A stretch of DNA of 7,934 bases from Clostridia bacterium (GTDB taxonomy: Bacteria; Bacillota; Clostridia; Oscillospirales; Acutalibacteraceae), in NCBI GenBank assembly GCA_017502965.1, contig JAFVTZ010000171.1, positions 1 to 7,934 of the forward strand, written 5' to 3'. This document shows positions 6,493 to 7,934 of this stretch, piece by piece. The notes beneath the pieces were generated by a model, which was given only the letters and a program-made list of their open reading frames with translations, searched no databases and was not told the DNA's origin. Made by a program: the position numbers and the translations under genes. How positions within the stretch are numbered: position 1 is the first letter of the stretch; each line of letters begins with the position of its first letter.

Positions 6493-7934
6493 TTACCTCT
6501 CCGCAGGTATTTTTATAACTACCTCAAAATATTCTGTTAAAACAGAATTAACGCTAAGATGATATCTGTCATCATAAAGAAGTCTGATTCGCTGATTTAT
6601 ATTTTTAAGACCTATCTTGGTTGAAACCTCGGTTTCAGCGCCTGCAATATAATAACCGCTTTGAAACTGCGCATTGAGAGACTGCAGTGTCATAGCATCA
6701 GCGCCTTTGCCGTTATCCCTGATAATTATATTGATATCATTCTCTACCTCACGGATAATAACATCAATATGCAGAACCCTGTTCGGAACTTTTCCGTGTT
6801 TAAGAGAATTTTCAACAATAGGCTGTAAAATACATTTAGGTACTTTAGCAGAATCAATATTCGGCTGACAGTCGATATTGAATTCAACCTGATTTGAAAA
6901 ACGCATTGTTTCAAGGTCAAAATAATATCTGAGGCTCGCAAGTTCTTCTTTTATGGTGGTAACAAAATCGCGGTTCATCATATTATACCGCATAAGTTTT
7001 CCGAACTTTGCTATAGAATCCGCCATCTCATAATCTTCGTTTATTTCCGCTTTCATTCTGAAATGGTTTATAACATTATAGATAAAATGCGGGTTAAGCT
7101 GGCTTTGGAGCATCGCAATCTCGGAATTTTTGCGAAGTCTTTCTTTCAGAACAATATTCTTAGTCAGTTTTTCAATCTTATCAAGCAAAAGATTATACTG
7201 CCTTTCAATATCGCCGATTTCGTCATTATATCTGACCGATAGTCTTCCTGCAGGGTTGTTCTCAACATAATCTTCTACAAGCACAATATCCTTTTTAAGT
7301 GTTGTGAAAATCTTGATTATATAGTAATAGAACACTACCGCAAAAGCGGTTAAGATAAGCATCGTAAACAAAAGCGAAACGCTTGCCATACTAAAAGTAT
7401 CAGGCAGATTATCATTATCAATTCCGCAACCTATCACAATATCAAACTCATCAAAAGTTTTCATAATAACGGTGGTGTTTTTAAGGTCAACCGTACTTTT
7501 CTGACCGCTTTCAAGTTGCGAAAAAGCAGATCTGAAAGCATTTGGAGACTGCTTCATATCCTTATAACACTGAGAGTTATTGTTAAAATAAATCATCTCG
7601 CCGTCCTGCGAAAACATAAAAAGTGTGCTCGATTTTCTGAGCGGATATGAATAAGAATATGCTATATATTCAAGATTGAGTTCAGCCCTTAAAATGCCTA
7701 CCTCGTTTAATTCCTTGTCAAAAATGCGCTGAATATTTACAAGCAGATGTTCGCCGTTTTGTGTGAGCGGAAACCACTGTGTATCAAGATTGCGGTCGAA
7801 AAAGTTTCTGTACCAACTCTGATTTTCAACCTCACTTACATCTTTGAAAAAACTCAGGGAATAATCAGTGTCTTTGTATGTATAAAAATTAAAACTGTTG
7901 TAAACTGCAAACTGTTCCGAGGTGTATTCATAAA
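6493..7934 (-). CDS. YesM/LytS-type sensor histidine kinase, N-terminus cut by the right window edge
   Basis: The frame is open from the TAA at 6493-6495 to the right edge: 479 visible residues with no start in view. The ATG at 7615-7617 is internal, because the upstream codons encode plausible domain sequence. The first ~180 visible residues look like an extracellular Cache-type sensor (QSWYRNFFDRN, DTQWFPLTQNG, NIQRIFDKELNEVGILRAE). A transmembrane helix (bases ~7315-7392) and a HAMP linker (~7153-7314, ending in NDEIGDIERQYNLLLDKI) follow. The phospho-acceptor is the His in QLNPHFIYN (codon 7087-7089). The ATP-binding domain shows PIVENSLKHG (6793-6822), DNGKGAD (6697-6717) and GLKNINQRI. 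The missing N-terminus should hold a short cytoplasmic tail and the first transmembrane helix. The ligand cannot be inferred. It is 3 bases upstream of its likely partner regulator. Confidence 0.94.
   Translation of the reverse strand, partial: YEYTSEQFAVYNSFNFYTYKDTDYSLSFFKDVSEVENQSWYRNFFDRNLDTQWFPLTQNGEHLLVNIQRIFDKELNEVGILRAELNLEYIAYSYSYPLRKSSTLFMFSQDGEMIYFNNNSQCYKDMKQSPNAFRSAFSQLESGQKSTVDLKNTTVIMKTFDEFDIVIGCGIDNDNLPDTFSMASVSLLFTMLILTAFAVVFYYYIIKIFTTLKKDIVLVEDYVENNPAGRLSVRYNDEIGDIERQYNLLLDKIEKLTKNIVLKERLRKNSEIAMLQSQLNPHFIYNVINHFRMKAEINEDYEMADSIAKFGKLMRYNMMNRDFVTTIKEELASLRYYFDLETMRFSNQVEFNIDCQPNIDSAKVPKCILQPIVENSLKHGKVPNRVLHIDVIIREVENDINIIIRDNGKGADAMTLQSLNAQFQSGYYIAGAETEVSTKIGLKNINQRIRLLYDDRYHLSVNSVLTEYFEVVIKIPAER

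Noticed and set aside
6674..6941. Short open frames on both strands within the kinase ATP-binding domain
   Set aside because: The kinase frame through here carries intact N and G boxes, so these frames are shadows.
7615..7617. ATG as the start of the histidine kinase
   Set aside because: The same frame stays open for another 317 bases to the window edge and encodes typical extracellular sensor-domain sequence; starting here would remove the first membrane helix and most of the sensor.
1..7934. CRISPR arrays, insertion sequences, tRNA or rRNA genes, prophage or defence genes
   Set aside because: No regularly spaced repeats, transposase-like frames, tRNA-like cloverleafs or phage genes were seen; the window is almost fully occupied by housekeeping and two-component genes.

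Overview
The window looks like chromosomal DNA from a low-to-moderate GC member of the Bacillota, most likely class Clostridia. The reasons are the gene order nusB-xseA-xseB-ispA-dxs-tlyA, the strong AGGAGG-type ribosome binding sites, the TTG starts and the YesM/YesN-type two-component pair. Genus and family cannot be read from the sequence. Every gene I accept lies on the minus strand, so the biology reads from high to low coordinates.

Right part (about 5080-7934): a two-component system. A YesM-type membrane sensor histidine kinase runs off the right edge, so its N-terminus is missing. Three bases after it comes a YesN-type response regulator with an N-terminal receiver and a C-terminal AraC-family DNA-binding domain. 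A hairpin followed by a T-rich tract just past the regulator's stop looks like an intrinsic terminator closing this unit. No target genes (sugar transporter, glycosidase) are in view.

Middle (about 4844-5079): the only sizeable non-coding stretch, 236 bases. It holds the terminator, a very good SigA-type promoter (TTGAAA, 17 bases, TATAAT) with a small inverted repeat over its -35 box, and a leader of about 106 bases with possible secondary structure in front of nusB.

Left part (1-4843): one tightly packed operon. It encodes transcription factor NusB, both subunits of exonuclease VII (XseA, XseB), a farnesyl/geranylgeranyl-type diphosphate synthase (IspA), 1-deoxy-D-xylulose-5-phosphate synthase (Dxs, first step of the MEP isoprenoid pathway) and the start of a TlyA-type rRNA methyltransferase cut by the left edge. 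Junctions are overlaps or gaps of at most 14 bases: nusB/xseA 1-base gap, xseA/xseB TGATG, xseB/ispA TTGA, ispA/dxs 13 bases, dxs/tlyA 14 bases. Translational coupling is therefore likely through much of the operon. Both isoprenoid genes start with TTG.

This is a well-known housekeeping cluster next to a common type of sensory pair. I found no convincing undescribed system. The points worth a second look are translational and regulatory details: paired TTG starts, a Shine-Dalgarno built into the XseB tail, the nusB promoter and leader, and the absence of folD between nusB and xseA.
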